Notes: a model not told the origin generated them from the letters alone. A DNA stretch of 64,000 nucleotides from CAZYSK01 sp964649415 (GCA_964649415.1 CAZYSK010000028.1:1-64000), one strand, 5' to 3'; counted from the first letter of the stretch, positions 1 through 8,607 are shown. Translations and numbers: made by a program.

Positions 1-180
1 CCCTGGGTTGCGGCTTCGGTCTAGCTGGGTTGCGCTATTCGCTGCGAAAGCCCGCCGCGCCAGCGGGGGCACTTGGAGTGATTCCACTTCCGAGTGCCTC
101 AGGTGGGGTTTGTCATCTGATAAAGGTGTCATTAGTCACTGGCTGAGCGGCCAAGTTGCGCTATAGTATGGACTCAGTTG
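1..180. other. Left-edge region without a recognised gene
   Basis: No credible coding frame was found here. The stretch has a short direct repeat near the edge (CTGGGTTGCGG / CTGGGTTGCGC) and a GC-rich inverted stretch around 50-115. A TATAGT box at 162-167 could be a -10 element for the leader downstream, but no good -35 sits 16-18 bases before it. The end of a gene lying off the left edge cannot be excluded. Confidence 0.3.
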
Positions 181-264
181 AATATCTCATCTCCGACTTA
201 GCTTTCCCCTCTGGGGAGAGGTGAGCACTAGGTAGGGGGAGCAATCCTCATACCCGCCATTATG
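181..264 (+). promoter_or_regulatory. Structured leader, possible Moco/Tuco-type riboswitch
   Basis: The leader can fold into nested stems. ACTTAG (about 196-201) pairs with CTAGGT (230-235), flanked by CTCC upstream and GGGGGAG (237-243) downstream, around an inner CCCC-TCT-GGGG hairpin (208-218). It lies directly before a strong intrinsic terminator and about 230 bases before an operon encoding a pterin-tungsten enzyme. The core near 221-243 (GGTGAGCACTAGGTAG) resembles my memory of the Moco RNA motif, which controls molybdenum or tungsten cofactor genes. This is inference from fold, wording and context; no covariance search was run. Confidence 0.42.
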
Positions 265-265
265 C

Positions 266-318
266 AAAGGAGACAAGGCTTCCGGTGGGTCCGCCGGGAG
301 TTAGCTTGTCTCCTTTTT
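266..318 (+). terminator. Intrinsic terminator / attenuator before the AOR operon
   Basis: AAAGGAGACAAG (266-277) pairs perfectly with CTTGTCTCCTTT (305-316), and a T-run ends at 318. A short CCGG/CCGG hairpin lies inside the loop. It is placed between the structured leader and the first gene, as expected for transcription attenuation rather than for the end of a gene, since no gene ends just upstream. Confidence 0.7.
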
Positions 319-488
319 CGTTTGCAGGTCGTGTGTCCTGTGGGGCTGCTGTGCTTCCCACACAGAAGACGGATGCAGGCGACAGGAGGTGTGCTTTCGA
401 GAAGATGACCTAAGCATTCGCAGCAGTTTACGTCTGTCCAGAGTTCTTTCTTTCGAAGTTCACAGAGATTGCAAGGAGGATTTAAGAG

Positions 489-1367
489 ATGGAGGAAGAA
501 CGGCACGAGCAAGTGTCTGATCTTCAGGAGCAGTTGCGCGAAGGCAAGATCACGCGGCGGGATTTCCTGCGCGGCGTGACCATCTTGGGCGTGTCCTTTG
601 GGGCAGCCCAGGCCCTCGCCGGATGCGCCTCTCCGACGCCCGAGGTGATCGAGAAAGAGGTGCCGGTCGAGGTGACCCGGCTGGTGGAAAGCGAGCCGGA
701 GCAAATCGTTGTCACGGCAGAGCCAGAGCCAGAGCCGGAGCCTGAGCCCGAGGAGGCCCCTGAGGCGCAAGCGTTGGCGGGCCACATGATCGTTTTTGAT
801 CCTGCCCGTTGCACAGGTTGTATGACGTGCGCCGAGGTCTGCGCCGAGAAGTGGGCGGCGGAGATTGCCCCGGAGGAGACCAAGAACACGCTCAACCTGG
901 AGTTCTCCCGGATACGTCCGCAGAGATTCCAGTACGTGGACGTGATCGGCATCTGCCAGCACTGTACCTTGGAGGCGTGGGCTGAGGGCTCCAGTGAGCA
1001 CCCCTGCCAGGCTGTCTGCCCAACGGATGCGATCGTCACGGTCCCTGAAGGCGAAGGGAAACCGGGATTCACCGGTATGGGCTATATGACGGTTGATCGC
1101 GATAAGTGCCTCGGGATCGACGCTTGCGGGCGTTGCCTCGAGGTGTGTGAGGATCAGTTCGGGAGCGGCATCTCCTTCGACCCGATCGAGGGAAAGGCGC
1201 AGCTCTGCACCAGGTGCGGGGGTGATCCGGCCTGCGTGAAGGCCTGTTCGGAGGGCGCTTTGCAGTTTGTGCCTGTCCAGAGGAACACCAGGTACTACGC
1301 GCAACAGCCAGAGGCGGCTGCGGAGCTCCTGTACATGGGTATGTTTAACAAGAGGAGGGATCTGTAA
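489..1367 (+). CDS. Tat-type lipoprotein ferredoxin, four 4Fe-4S motifs
   Basis: Iron-sulfur electron-transfer subunit, probably the redox partner of the aldehyde oxidoreductase encoded next. The N-terminus has a twin-arginine motif (TRRDFLRG, residues 22-29), a hydrophobic stretch and a lipobox ending at Cys46, so it should be exported folded and lipid-anchored outside. A Glu-Pro repeat linker (about 78-95) follows. Four cysteine clusters can be read: 108/111/114/118, 156/159/173/177, 207/213/216/220 and 240/243/249/253, the layout of DmsB/NrfC-type four-cluster subunits. The ATG at 489 follows AAGGAGGATTTAAGAG. The stop overlaps the next start (TAATG), indicating translational coupling. The exact electron partner is inferred from context. 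Confidence 0.88.
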   Translation: MEEERHEQVSDLQEQLREGKITRRDFLRGVTILGVSFGAAQALAGCASPTPEVIEKEVPVEVTRLVESEPEQIVVTAEPEPEPEPEPEEAPEAQALAGHMIVFDPARCTGCMTCAEVCAEKWAAEIAPEETKNTLNLEFSRIRPQRFQYVDVIGICQHCTLEAWAEGSSEHPCQAVCPTDAIVTVPEGEGKPGFTGMGYMTVDRDKCLGIDACGRCLEVCEDQFGSGISFDPIEGKAQLCTRCGGDPACVKACSEGALQFVPVQRNTRYYAQQPEAAAELLYMGMFNKRRDL

Positions 1368-3418
1368 TGGCCGAGCTTAGGGGAGTCACCGGGAAGATCG
1401 CGAGGGTTGACCTCTCGAGCGGGACTGTCACAGTCATTGAACCGCCGGAGGAGGTCTACAAGAAGTACCTCGGTGGTTGGGCGCTGGGCGTCTACTTCAT
1501 GTTCAAGGAAGGGATCGTGGAACCGGACGTCGATCCGCTCGGCCCGGAGAACCTGTTCCAGGTCATGGTGGGGCCGGTCACCGGGGGCGGGCCTAACGCC
1601 CGGTCGGTTATCGTGACCAAGAGCCCCTACAATTTCCTGTGTGTGTCCACGTCCGGAGGGCGAACCGCGGCAGAGCTGAAGAACGCCGGTTGGGACGGGA
1701 TTCAGGTCGTGGGGAAGGCAGACCATCCGGTCTACCTGGCAGTCATAGATGACACCGTCGAGATCCGGGACGCCACCGAGTACTGGGGCATGGGCACAGA
1801 AGAGGCGGAGATGGCGCTGCGCAAGCAGGTCCTGTCTCCACTGGAGCAGAAAGAGAGCATTCTCACTGACCGGGACATGACACCGGAGTGGGCCGAGCTG
1901 CGACCGCCCAAGCGCGAGGGCATCGGGGCCAAGCGCCTCGCCGGTGCCTGGGTGATCGGGCCGGGTGGAGAGAACCAGGTTTGGTTCGCGACTGTCCAGA
2001 CCGAGGGGGCCAGGGCGCACGGGCGATACGGATCGGGCGCGGTGGCCGGGTCCAAGAACCTGAAGGGCATCGTCGTCCGGGGGACGAAGGGACACACCTT
2101 CGCCGACAAGGCGCGGTTCATGGAGCTGAAAAACCGAATCCACGAGTCGGAGACCGGTGATTACTTCTGGCGCTCCTACGGCACGGCCGGCATTGGCGCC
2201 AAAGAGGCCAACGTCGTCGGTGGTTTCCCGATCCGGAACTGGCAGTGGGAATCCTGGTCGGACCCACGCGCGGTCACGGGGTTGACGGGGCCTTTCATGG
2301 ACATGGCGAGCTTCGTGAGGAAGCAAGCCTGCCCTGGCTGTGGGCTGCACTGCCTGTACCCGGTGGAGGTCACCAGCGAGGACGGCATGATGGATCGGAT
2401 TTTGTCCGACATGCCGGACTGGGAGGCCATGGGCATGGTCGGTGGTAACCTGGGCTACCTGGAGGTGGAAGGGGCGATGCCGGACGCTCCCTACACCGGG
2501 GATCACTTCGACATGGCCGAGGGCTTGGCCAAGACCCAGTTCACGACCACGCTGATGGACAACAACGGGCTCTGCTTCATCGAGGGTGGGGCGCTCATGG
2601 CGATGCTCATGGAACTGCGGCAGCGCAATCTGATCACGCCCGCCGACCTGGACGGAGTTGACGTCAAGTGGGGCGACGCCCACGCCGTAGATGAGCTCGT
2701 GAACAAGCTCGTCGCCCACGAGGGAATCGGCGAGGTGCTGGCCCACGGTGTGTGGGAGACGGCGAAGCACTTCAGTGAGGCGAAGGGCAATCCCGAGATC
2801 ATGAACTATGCCATGACGGCGCACCGCTACGCGCAGCCCGCCCACGGCGCCAGGAGCAACAAAGACCGGAACGCGTTGGAGTACGTCACCGTCCTTCGCC
2901 CCTGCGAGCACACCGGTGGTGGCTCCGGCGGGTTCATGGCGGAGCCTCAGGATCTTGACGCGGCTATCGTGGGACAGGATGAAGAGGCCACGGTCAAGTC
3001 CATGGTCTACTGCATGTTTGCCAAGGGGCACTGGGGCATGGAGGGGCAGGTAGAGATGCTCAAGGCCGCGACCGGGTGGAGCGACTTCGACGCGCAGGAG
3101 TTCCTGAAGGTCGGCGCAAGGGCCTACGCTCTGACCAGGATCTTCGCCTTGCACACCCAGGGCATCACGGACCCCAAGACGGAGTGGGATTGCATAGAGA
3201 TGTTCCCGAACCGGTGGTTCGATGAGCCTTTGCCCAACGGCCCGTTCGAGGGCAAGGCGGCATTTGGCGGCGACGCAGCGAAGCTGTTCGACGAGGCGTT
3301 GCCCGAATACTGGAAGAAGAGAGGTTGGACCGAGGACAAGGGCGTCCCCACGGCAGAGACGCTCGAGGACCTTGGCATAGCCGATATCGCGGAGGACATC
3401 GCATCTAAGCTTCGATAG
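1367..3418 (+). CDS. aor: Tungsten aldehyde ferredoxin oxidoreductase (AOR family)
   Basis: Oxidises aldehydes to carboxylates (or the reverse) with a tungsten bis-pyranopterin cofactor and one 4Fe-4S cluster. At 683 residues it is slightly longer than typical members (about 600-620). The cluster ligands appear as CPGCGLHC (Cys322, Cys325, Cys329) and the distal Cys403 in DNNGLC. The N-terminal domain has the family sequence GGWALGVYF and a glycine/serine-rich pterin-binding region. It has no signal peptide of its own, yet the coupled upstream gene encodes a Tat-type lipoprotein; either the enzyme stays cytoplasmic or it is carried out by its partner. Substrate cannot be told from sequence. 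The start overlaps the previous stop by one base and GAGGAGGGA lies just before it. Confidence 0.93.
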   Translation: MAELRGVTGKIARVDLSSGTVTVIEPPEEVYKKYLGGWALGVYFMFKEGIVEPDVDPLGPENLFQVMVGPVTGGGPNARSVIVTKSPYNFLCVSTSGGRTAAELKNAGWDGIQVVGKADHPVYLAVIDDTVEIRDATEYWGMGTEEAEMALRKQVLSPLEQKESILTDRDMTPEWAELRPPKREGIGAKRLAGAWVIGPGGENQVWFATVQTEGARAHGRYGSGAVAGSKNLKGIVVRGTKGHTFADKARFMELKNRIHESETGDYFWRSYGTAGIGAKEANVVGGFPIRNWQWESWSDPRAVTGLTGPFMDMASFVRKQACPGCGLHCLYPVEVTSEDGMMDRILSDMPDWEAMGMVGGNLGYLEVEGAMPDAPYTGDHFDMAEGLAKTQFTTTLMDNNGLCFIEGGALMAMLMELRQRNLITPADLDGVDVKWGDAHAVDELVNKLVAHEGIGEVLAHGVWETAKHFSEAKGNPEIMNYAMTAHRYAQPAHGARSNKDRNALEYVTVLRPCEHTGGGSGGFMAEPQDLDAAIVGQDEEATVKSMVYCMFAKGHWGMEGQVEMLKAATGWSDFDAQEFLKVGARAYALTRIFALHTQGITDPKTEWDCIEMFPNRWFDEPLPNGPFEGKAAFGGDAAKLFDEALPEYWKKRGWTEDKGVPTAETLEDLGIADIAEDIASKLR

Positions 3419-3718
3419 GCGATATCTGGCTGCGGGTAGACGGACCGCTGCAATGCTGCTACTTTGAGAAGACGGACGTCTACATCCGCCGTAACCGAGG
3501 GCGCAGGTGAGCGTTGGTTTGCGCAGACAGGCTTGTTTGTCTTGTCTGTGTGGGCTGGCGTGAACCTGCGTCCTCGCAGGTGGTCTGGTCAGGCTTGACT
3601 AGCGCTCGCTTGGTTGTACAATCTGAAGGTATGGATGCTCCAGCCGGTTGTGCTCGCCACAGGGCTGGGGCTTCTTGCTTGGCGGTAGACACTGATTGCC
3701 TAAAGGGTGAAGTTCTCA
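3419..3718 (+). promoter_or_regulatory. Intergenic region with promoter for the NapH-GltD fusion gene
   Basis: The 300-base gap holds a perfect hairpin CCTGCG-TCCT-CGCAGG (3565-3580) without a T-run. A good sigma70-type promoter follows: TTGACT at 3595-3600 and TACAAT at 3617-3622, spacer 16. The expected transcript starts near 3629, about 90 bases before the gene. A short open frame at about 3409-3508 has no start codon and is not annotated. Confidence 0.6.
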
Positions 3719-6700
3719 ATGGATGATCAACAAGAACCAGAACGAAGACAACAACTGCGGCGTCGGCGGCTGCTATTGCGGCGAGTGCGTCAACTGGTGC
3801 AATGGCTGCTGCTGGCGCTGTTTGTATTTCTGTTTGTGCAGATGCGGGCATCGGGCGTGCGTACGAGGTGGGGTGGTGGATCGCCGATTCCCGTCAATCT
3901 TTTCTCTCTCAGCGATCCGCTTCTGGCGCTATGTGCCATGGTGACAGCGCGGAAGTTGATACCGGCCTTCGTCTTTGCGCTCGGCACGGTGGTGCTGACC
4001 CTGGTTGTGGGCAGAGTATGGTGCGGCTGGATATGCCCCGTGGGGACAGTCCTCGACCTTTATGGGCCACGTGGCCGGCGTGGCATGCCCCTCAAACTGC
4101 GGCAGGTCAAGTACTACATCCTATTCACGGTCCTGTTCCTGGCCATTCTGGGCAGTATGGCCTTCATGTACTTCGACCCAATCACCATTCTCATCCGTGG
4201 CGTGACTAGTGTGATCAGCCCTGCTCTCTCGCTGGTGGTGGCCCTGCCCCTGATACTCATCCTGGTCCTTAACCTGGTCGAGAGACGCTTCTGGTGCCGC
4301 TACTTGTGCCCGCTGGGAGGCATGATTGGCCTACTCTCGCGGTTCTCGTGGCTGAAGCGCAAGGTGAAAGAGGTCGAGGGGCTCCAGCCCTGCCGCATGA
4401 ACTGTCCGGCCGGGACCAACGTCACCGGTTTCGTCGCACAGGTCTCGCAGGGTAGATTCGCGCAGGCATCCGATTTGATCCGGCAGCGGAACCCCTTGAC
4501 CACCGTCTGCGGCCACGTGTGCCCGCACCCCTGCGAGAGCGAGTGCAATCGCAAAGGGTGTGACCAGGCCGTTGCCGTGAACAGCCTGGAGCGCTTCGTC
4601 GGCGACTCTGCGAGGAAGCTTGGCTGGGCCGGGCCGAAACCGGTCCCGGTCACCAAGGAGCAGGGAGTGGCGATTGTCGGTGCCGGACCGGCCGGCCTGA
4701 GCGCTGCCTATCACCTGCGCAGGATGGGATATCCGGTCAGGATATTCGAGAAGCTGCCTGAACCGGGCGGCATGATGGTCGCCGGAATTCCCAGATACAG
4801 GTTGCCCCGCGACGTGCTGCAGAGCGACGTCGCCTTCATCCAGCGGCAGGGTGTGGAGATTGAGACCGGCGTCGAGGTGGATGCCCTGAAGCTCGGTGAA
4901 CTGCGCGAGACGTACGCGGCTGTGCTCGTCGCCGTGGGCGCTCACAAGAGCCGTGACCCGGGCGTCCCGCGTGAGGGCCTGGCGGGCGTCATCCACGGCG
5001 TCGATTTCCTCAGGCAGGTGAACCTCAACGGGGAGGCGCAGATCGGCTCCAACGTGGCCGTCATCGGCGGCGGGGATGTGGCGATAGATGCGGCGCGCTG
5101 CGCGCTGCGGCTAGGCTCCGACGTCACCATCTACTACCGGCGTTCCAGGGCAGAGATGCCTTGCGCGGGCGAGGAGTTGGAGGAGGCCGAGGAAGAGAAG
5201 GTCAAGATCGAATACCTGGTCACGCCCAACGGGTTCGATGGCGAGGACGGGCACGTGTCCGGCATGGAGTGCCTGCGCTCGAAATTGGGAGAGCCGGATG
5301 ACTCCGGGCGGCGGCGTCCTATCCCCATCCCGGGTTCCGAGTTCACGGTGCCGGTCGACACCGTCATTGTCGCGATTGGGCAATCCCCAGACCTGGGCTT
5401 GTTGGAAGGCTGCGGGGCGGAGGTGTCGCCGAGCGGCACCATCCGGGCGAACGGAGCCGGAGAGACTTCTCTGCCCGGCGTCTTCGCCGGGGGGGATGCT
5501 GTCAGTGGGCCCGCCACGGTCGCAGAGGCGATAGGCGCGGGTGCCAGGGCTGCCGTGGCCATAGACTGCTATCTTCGCGGTGAGCCTATTGTGGCTGAAG
5601 AGGGACCGGCAAGAAAGATCGAGCTCGAGGAGTTGCCGCGAGCGATGTGGCCGCGGGAGCACGAGCGACCGGCCGTGGCAACCCTCGCTGCTGATGTGCG
5701 TTGCGCGTGCTTCGACGAGGTCAGGCAGACGCTGACCGAAGAAGAGGCCGTGAGAGAGGCGCAGAGGTGCATCAACTGGAACTGCGCGGAATGCGGCATC
5801 TGTGCTCAGGTCTGTCCAATGGGCGCCATCGCTCCGGAGGATTTCGCCAGTCACCCCAGCGAGTGCACGCTGTGCATGGATTGCGTGGCCTTCTGCCCGG
5901 CCGGGGTCAGCGTGTTCGATGGCGGCTGGCAGGAAGCGCCGGTCCACGAATATGATCCATCCCGTCGCCAGTTCCTGGCTTCTGCGGTGACTGCTGCAGC
6001 CGGGTTTGGCCTGATCCGCAGCGGCCTGTTGGATAGTCGCGACCCGCACCTGTTGCGGCCGCCGGGAGCCGAGGAAGAGGACTTTCTGTCCAAGTGCGTG
6101 CGCTGTGGGCAGTGCCTGAAAGTCTGTCCCCGGCAGACGTTGCGGCCTGCCACGTCCGAGGCGGGATTGGGTGGCTTCTGGACACCGGTCCTGGTGCCTC
6201 GTCTGGGAGGGTGTGACTACGACTGCAACGCCTGTGGCCAGGTGTGCCCCAGTGGTGCGATCCCTCCGTTGTCACTTGCGGACAAGCGGAAGGCAGTCAT
6301 TGGCACGGCCTTTGTGAATCGCGATCGCTGTATAAGCTGCATGATCTGCGAGAGCCAGTGTCCGGTGCACGCGATTGTTGAGGTGGCCGTCGGCGAGCAG
6401 CGGTACCCACAGGTCATGCCCGAACTGTGTATCGGGTGTGGAAACTGTGAACACAATTGCCCGGTGGATGGAGATGCAGCGATACGGGTGTATGCCGCGG
6501 GCGAGTACTGTCCTACCCGGATTCTGCTTCCCCCGGCGACCGAGGCGACCGAGGAGCCGGTGGAGCCCGAGCCTGAGGTGCCGGAATCCACGTCAACGGA
6601 GGAGCCTGAAGTGGAGCTCACAGAGGAGCCAGGGGGCATCGCTTACGTGGATCAGGATGTCTGCATCCGTTGTATGCTGTGCATTGGCAACTGTCCTTCA

Positions 6701-6859
6701 CAGGCCATCCAGGAGGTGCAGGTGGGAGACCTGACGTTCCCCGAGGTAGTGGTGGCGCTTTGCACAGGCTGCGGTACGTGCGAGGAGAACTGCCCGGTCA
6801 GCCCGGACAAGGGCGGGCCGGCGATCCGGGTGTACGCCCCTGAGGACTACCCGGGTTAG
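3719..6859 (+). CDS. NapH-type membrane polyferredoxin / GltD-like oxidoreductase fusion
   Basis: A 1046-residue multidomain redox protein. The N-terminus has about four or five membrane helices (about 20-185) with FixG/NapH motifs CGWICPVG and CRYLCPLG. Next comes a cysteine-rich helical domain of the glutamate synthase small-subunit / DPD type (about 220-305, CGHVCPHPCESECNRKGC). Then an FAD/NAD(P) oxidoreductase core follows (AIVGAGPAGLSAAYHL near 325; second nucleotide site AVIGGGDVAIDAA near 450). The C-terminal third carries about eight CxxCxxCxxxC clusters plus an internal RRQFLAS hydrophobic segment (about 750). Such a chain could join NAD(P)H, a flavin, many Fe-S clusters and the membrane. 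ATG 3719 is preferred over GTG 3707 because GGGTGA lies 8 bases before it. Fusion of all modules in one chain is unusual. Confidence 0.88.
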   Translation: MDDQQEPERRQQLRRRRLLLRRVRQLVQWLLLALFVFLFVQMRASGVRTRWGGGSPIPVNLFSLSDPLLALCAMVTARKLIPAFVFALGTVVLTLVVGRVWCGWICPVGTVLDLYGPRGRRGMPLKLRQVKYYILFTVLFLAILGSMAFMYFDPITILIRGVTSVISPALSLVVALPLILILVLNLVERRFWCRYLCPLGGMIGLLSRFSWLKRKVKEVEGLQPCRMNCPAGTNVTGFVAQVSQGRFAQASDLIRQRNPLTTVCGHVCPHPCESECNRKGCDQAVAVNSLERFVGDSARKLGWAGPKPVPVTKEQGVAIVGAGPAGLSAAYHLRRMGYPVRIFEKLPEPGGMMVAGIPRYRLPRDVLQSDVAFIQRQGVEIETGVEVDALKLGELRETYAAVLVAVGAHKSRDPGVPREGLAGVIHGVDFLRQVNLNGEAQIGSNVAVIGGGDVAIDAARCALRLGSDVTIYYRRSRAEMPCAGEELEEAEEEKVKIEYLVTPNGFDGEDGHVSGMECLRSKLGEPDDSGRRRPIPIPGSEFTVPVDTVIVAIGQSPDLGLLEGCGAEVSPSGTIRANGAGETSLPGVFAGGDAVSGPATVAEAIGAGARAAVAIDCYLRGEPIVAEEGPARKIELEELPRAMWPREHERPAVATLAADVRCACFDEVRQTLTEEEAVREAQRCINWNCAECGICAQVCPMGAIAPEDFASHPSECTLCMDCVAFCPAGVSVFDGGWQEAPVHEYDPSRRQFLASAVTAAAGFGLIRSGLLDSRDPHLLRPPGAEEEDFLSKCVRCGQCLKVCPRQTLRPATSEAGLGGFWTPVLVPRLGGCDYDCNACGQVCPSGAIPPLSLADKRKAVIGTAFVNRDRCISCMICESQCPVHAIVEVAVGEQRYPQVMPELCIGCGNCEHNCPVDGDAAIRVYAAGEYCPTRILLPPATEATEEPVEPEPEVPESTSTEEPEVELTEEPGGIAYVDQDVCIRCMLCIGNCPSQAIQEVQVGDLTFPEVVVALCTGCGTCEENCPVSPDKGGPAIRVYAPEDYPG

Positions 6860-6872
6860 GTGGGGGCGTGAT

Positions 6873-6894
6873 GCCGGCAGGATGCCGGCGGTCC
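6873..6894. repeat. Palindromic repeat, GCCGGC-AGGAT-GCCGGC-GGTCC family
   Basis: Six-base perfect arms (6873-6878 and 6884-6889) flank AGGAT and are followed by GGTCC. The same architecture, with compensated different arms (GCGGCC/GGCCGC), occurs at 42742-42763 and 46575-46596. A degraded relative lies inside the glucan synthase gene near 29177. It sits 14 bases after the end of the fusion gene. Confidence 0.65.
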
Positions 6895-6948
6895 ATTGAT
6901 TGTGTGTCCGGCGGTCGGGTCGTGGCACGTCTCGGTGCGTTTTGACTA

Positions 6949-6977
6949 TTGACAAATTGCACATAGCGTGGTATACT
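6949..6977 (+). promoter_or_regulatory. Promoter of the padR-DUF364 pair
   Basis: TTGACA (6949-6954) and TATACT (6972-6977) with a 17-base spacer form a near-consensus sigma70-type promoter. The predicted transcript starts near 6984, about 50 bases before the PadR gene. Confidence 0.8.
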
Positions 6978-7035
6978 GACGCCGGTTGGGCGATGTTTGT
7001 CTGATGCCCTTTAGCCAGGAGGAAGAGGAAGAGAG

Positions 7036-7422
7036 ATGCCGGGGCGAGCTCGAGGGTGGCGGCGGGGACGTTCCCGCCGGGCGGTGCGGATACTGGAGCC
7101 GGCTTTGCTTCTGCTTCTGCACCGGGGTCCGGCCCATGGCTATACGCTCTTGGAACGGCTGGGGGAGTTTGGTCTGGCAGATCTGAGCCCTAGCGTGGTC
7201 TATCGGGTGCTGCGGGAGATGGAGGGGTGTGACTGGGTGACCTCGACGTGGGATGATGAGCAGACGCAAGGTCCGCCCCGGCGGGTGTACTGCATTACGC
7301 CGACGGGGAGCGAGGTGTTGGGCCGGTGCACACAGGACCTGGAGGAGACCCGTAGGATGATTGACTATCTGCTGGGTATGTACAGCGAACACGTTGAGGG
7401 GGATACGGGTGAATACCGTTGA
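7036..7422 (+). CDS. PadR family transcriptional regulator
   Basis: A 128-residue PadR-type winged-helix regulator. After a basic N-terminus (about residues 1-16) it reads ALLLLLHRGPAHGYTLLERL, the usual helix 1/2 signature, then SPSVVYRVLREMEG (recognition helix) and RRVYCITPTGSEVL (beta wing), then a short helical tail for dimerisation. It is followed by a DUF364 gene that starts 14 bases before its stop, so both are one transcript. The purine-rich AGGAGGAAGAGGAAGAG before ATG 7036 supports this start. The ligand is unknown; the neighbourhood suggests a metal- or redox-related signal, by inference only. Confidence 0.88.
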   Translation: MPGRARGWRRGRSRRAVRILEPALLLLLHRGPAHGYTLLERLGEFGLADLSPSVVYRVLREMEGCDWVTSTWDDEQTQGPPRRVYCITPTGSEVLGRCTQDLEETRRMIDYLLGMYSEHVEGDTGEYR

Positions 7423-8164
7423 TGCGTTGCTCGAGAGCCTGCAGGGTGATGTGCCGGTCCGGCAAGTACTGGTCGGGGCCTTCTGGACGGCGGTGGTGTT
7501 GGATACCGACCCGCCGCGTTGTGGTCTGGCCTCGACGCTGCGCCCACTCACTCACCCCGGCGGGCCCCCGGTGGCCCGGGCCGGGCATCTGTTGGAGCTC
7601 GGCGGGCGGGAGTTGGCTGGCTGGCTTCGCTCCCCCAGCACGCTGAAGGCCAGCATTGGCATGGCGACGTTCAACGCGTGTCTGGAGGTGGATCAGGCAT
7701 CGTGCACCGAGGTCAATGCTGAGGACGTGATCGTGGAGCGGGGGGCAGACCGGCGCGTGGCGATTGTGGGACACTTCCCTTTCGTCAAGCGGGTGCGGCA
7801 AGCGGCGGCCGAATGTTGGGTATTGGAGCTGAATCCCGGCCCCGGTGACTTGCCTGCAGAACAGGCCGCTGAGGTGCTGCCTCTGGCGGACGTGGTTGCC
7901 CTGACCGGCACCTCGCTGACCAATCACACGTTCGATGGGCTGATCGAGCTGTGCCGGCCCGATGCCTTCGTGGTTCTTCTGGGGGCCAGCGCGCCGCTTT
8001 CGCCGGTGTTGCTCGACCACGGTGTGGATGCGGTCTCTGGGACTTTGGTGGTGGACGTACCTGCCGCGCTACGGGCCGTGGGGCAGGGGGCGACCTTTCC
8101 CCAGATCCCGGGCAAGCGGCTGTTGACGATGACGCGCCATCGGAATGGCGCCTTTGTAGGATAA
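7409..8164 (+). CDS. DUF364 putative heavy-metal chelation domain protein
   Basis: A 251-residue protein of the DUF364/DUF4213 type, a family proposed to bind metals with a Rossmann-like C-terminal domain. The C-terminal half contains GHFPFVKRVRQAAAECWVLE and ALTGTSLTNHTFDGLIEL, both family-typical. GTG 7409 is chosen because GAGGGGG lies 6 bases before it; an upstream in-frame ATG at 7361 lies deep in padR. Oddly, the last 10 or so codons (from about 8132) are formed by the first copy of the 35-bp tandem array that follows, which also supplies the stop. The native C-terminus has therefore probably been replaced or extended by repeat DNA. Confidence 0.75.
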   Translation: MNTVDALLESLQGDVPVRQVLVGAFWTAVVLDTDPPRCGLASTLRPLTHPGGPPVARAGHLLELGGRELAGWLRSPSTLKASIGMATFNACLEVDQASCTEVNAEDVIVERGADRRVAIVGHFPFVKRVRQAAAECWVLELNPGPGDLPAEQAAEVLPLADVVALTGTSLTNHTFDGLIELCRPDAFVVLLGASAPLSPVLLDHGVDAVSGTLVVDVPAALRAVGQGATFPQIPGKRLLTMTRHRNGAFVG

Positions 8165-8483
8165 AGGTGCGCCATCGGAATGGCACCGTTGTAGGATGAA
8201 GGCGCGCCATCGGAATGGCGCCTTTGTAGGATGAAGGTGTGCCATCGGAATGGCGCCTTTGTAGGATAAAGGCGCGCCATCGGAATGGCGCCTTTGTAGG
8301 ATAAGGGCGCGCCATCGGAATGGCGCCTTTGTAGGATGAAGGTGCGCCATCGGAATGGCACCTTTGTAGGATGAAGGTGCGCCATCGGAATGGCGCCTTT
8401 GTAGGATGAAGGTGCGCCATCGGAATGGCGCCTTTGTAGGATGAAGGTGCGCCATCGGAATGGCGCCTTTGTAGGATGATGGT
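8134..8483. repeat. Tandem array of ten 35-bp palindrome-bearing units
   Basis: Ten head-to-tail units with an exact 35-base period (starts at 8134, 8169, 8204 and so on). Each has the hairpin GCGCCAT-CGGA-ATGGCGC followed by CTTTGTAGGATGAAGGT. A few units vary at one stem base (GTGCCAT or ATGGCAC) and between ATAAAGG and ATGAAGG. There are no spacers, so it is not a CRISPR array. The first unit ends the DUF364 gene, and the array lies 124 bases before mrp. A single relative in opposite orientation is at 40336-40362. Confidence 0.92.
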
Positions 8484-8607
8484 GAGTCGTCCGTGATGGA
8501 CGTGACGGACGAGCGTGGCGGGTGATGACGAACGGTGTCCGCAATGGACGCCGTACGGAATCGATTCGACAGACATTGATCTAAACTGAGTAAGGGAGAA
8601 AGAAAGA

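Noticed and set aside
1295..3154. Minus-strand 619-codon frame opposite the AOR gene
   Set aside because: It is a shadow of AOR, which has all family motifs.
3409..3508. Short open frame after AOR (contains IWLRVDGPLQCCYFEKTDVY)
   Set aside because: The peptide looks gene-like but there is no start codon or ribosome site, and no homologue can be named; it may be a relic.
8134..8483. CRISPR array
   Set aside because: Units abut with an exact 35-base period and no variable spacers; no cas genes are present.
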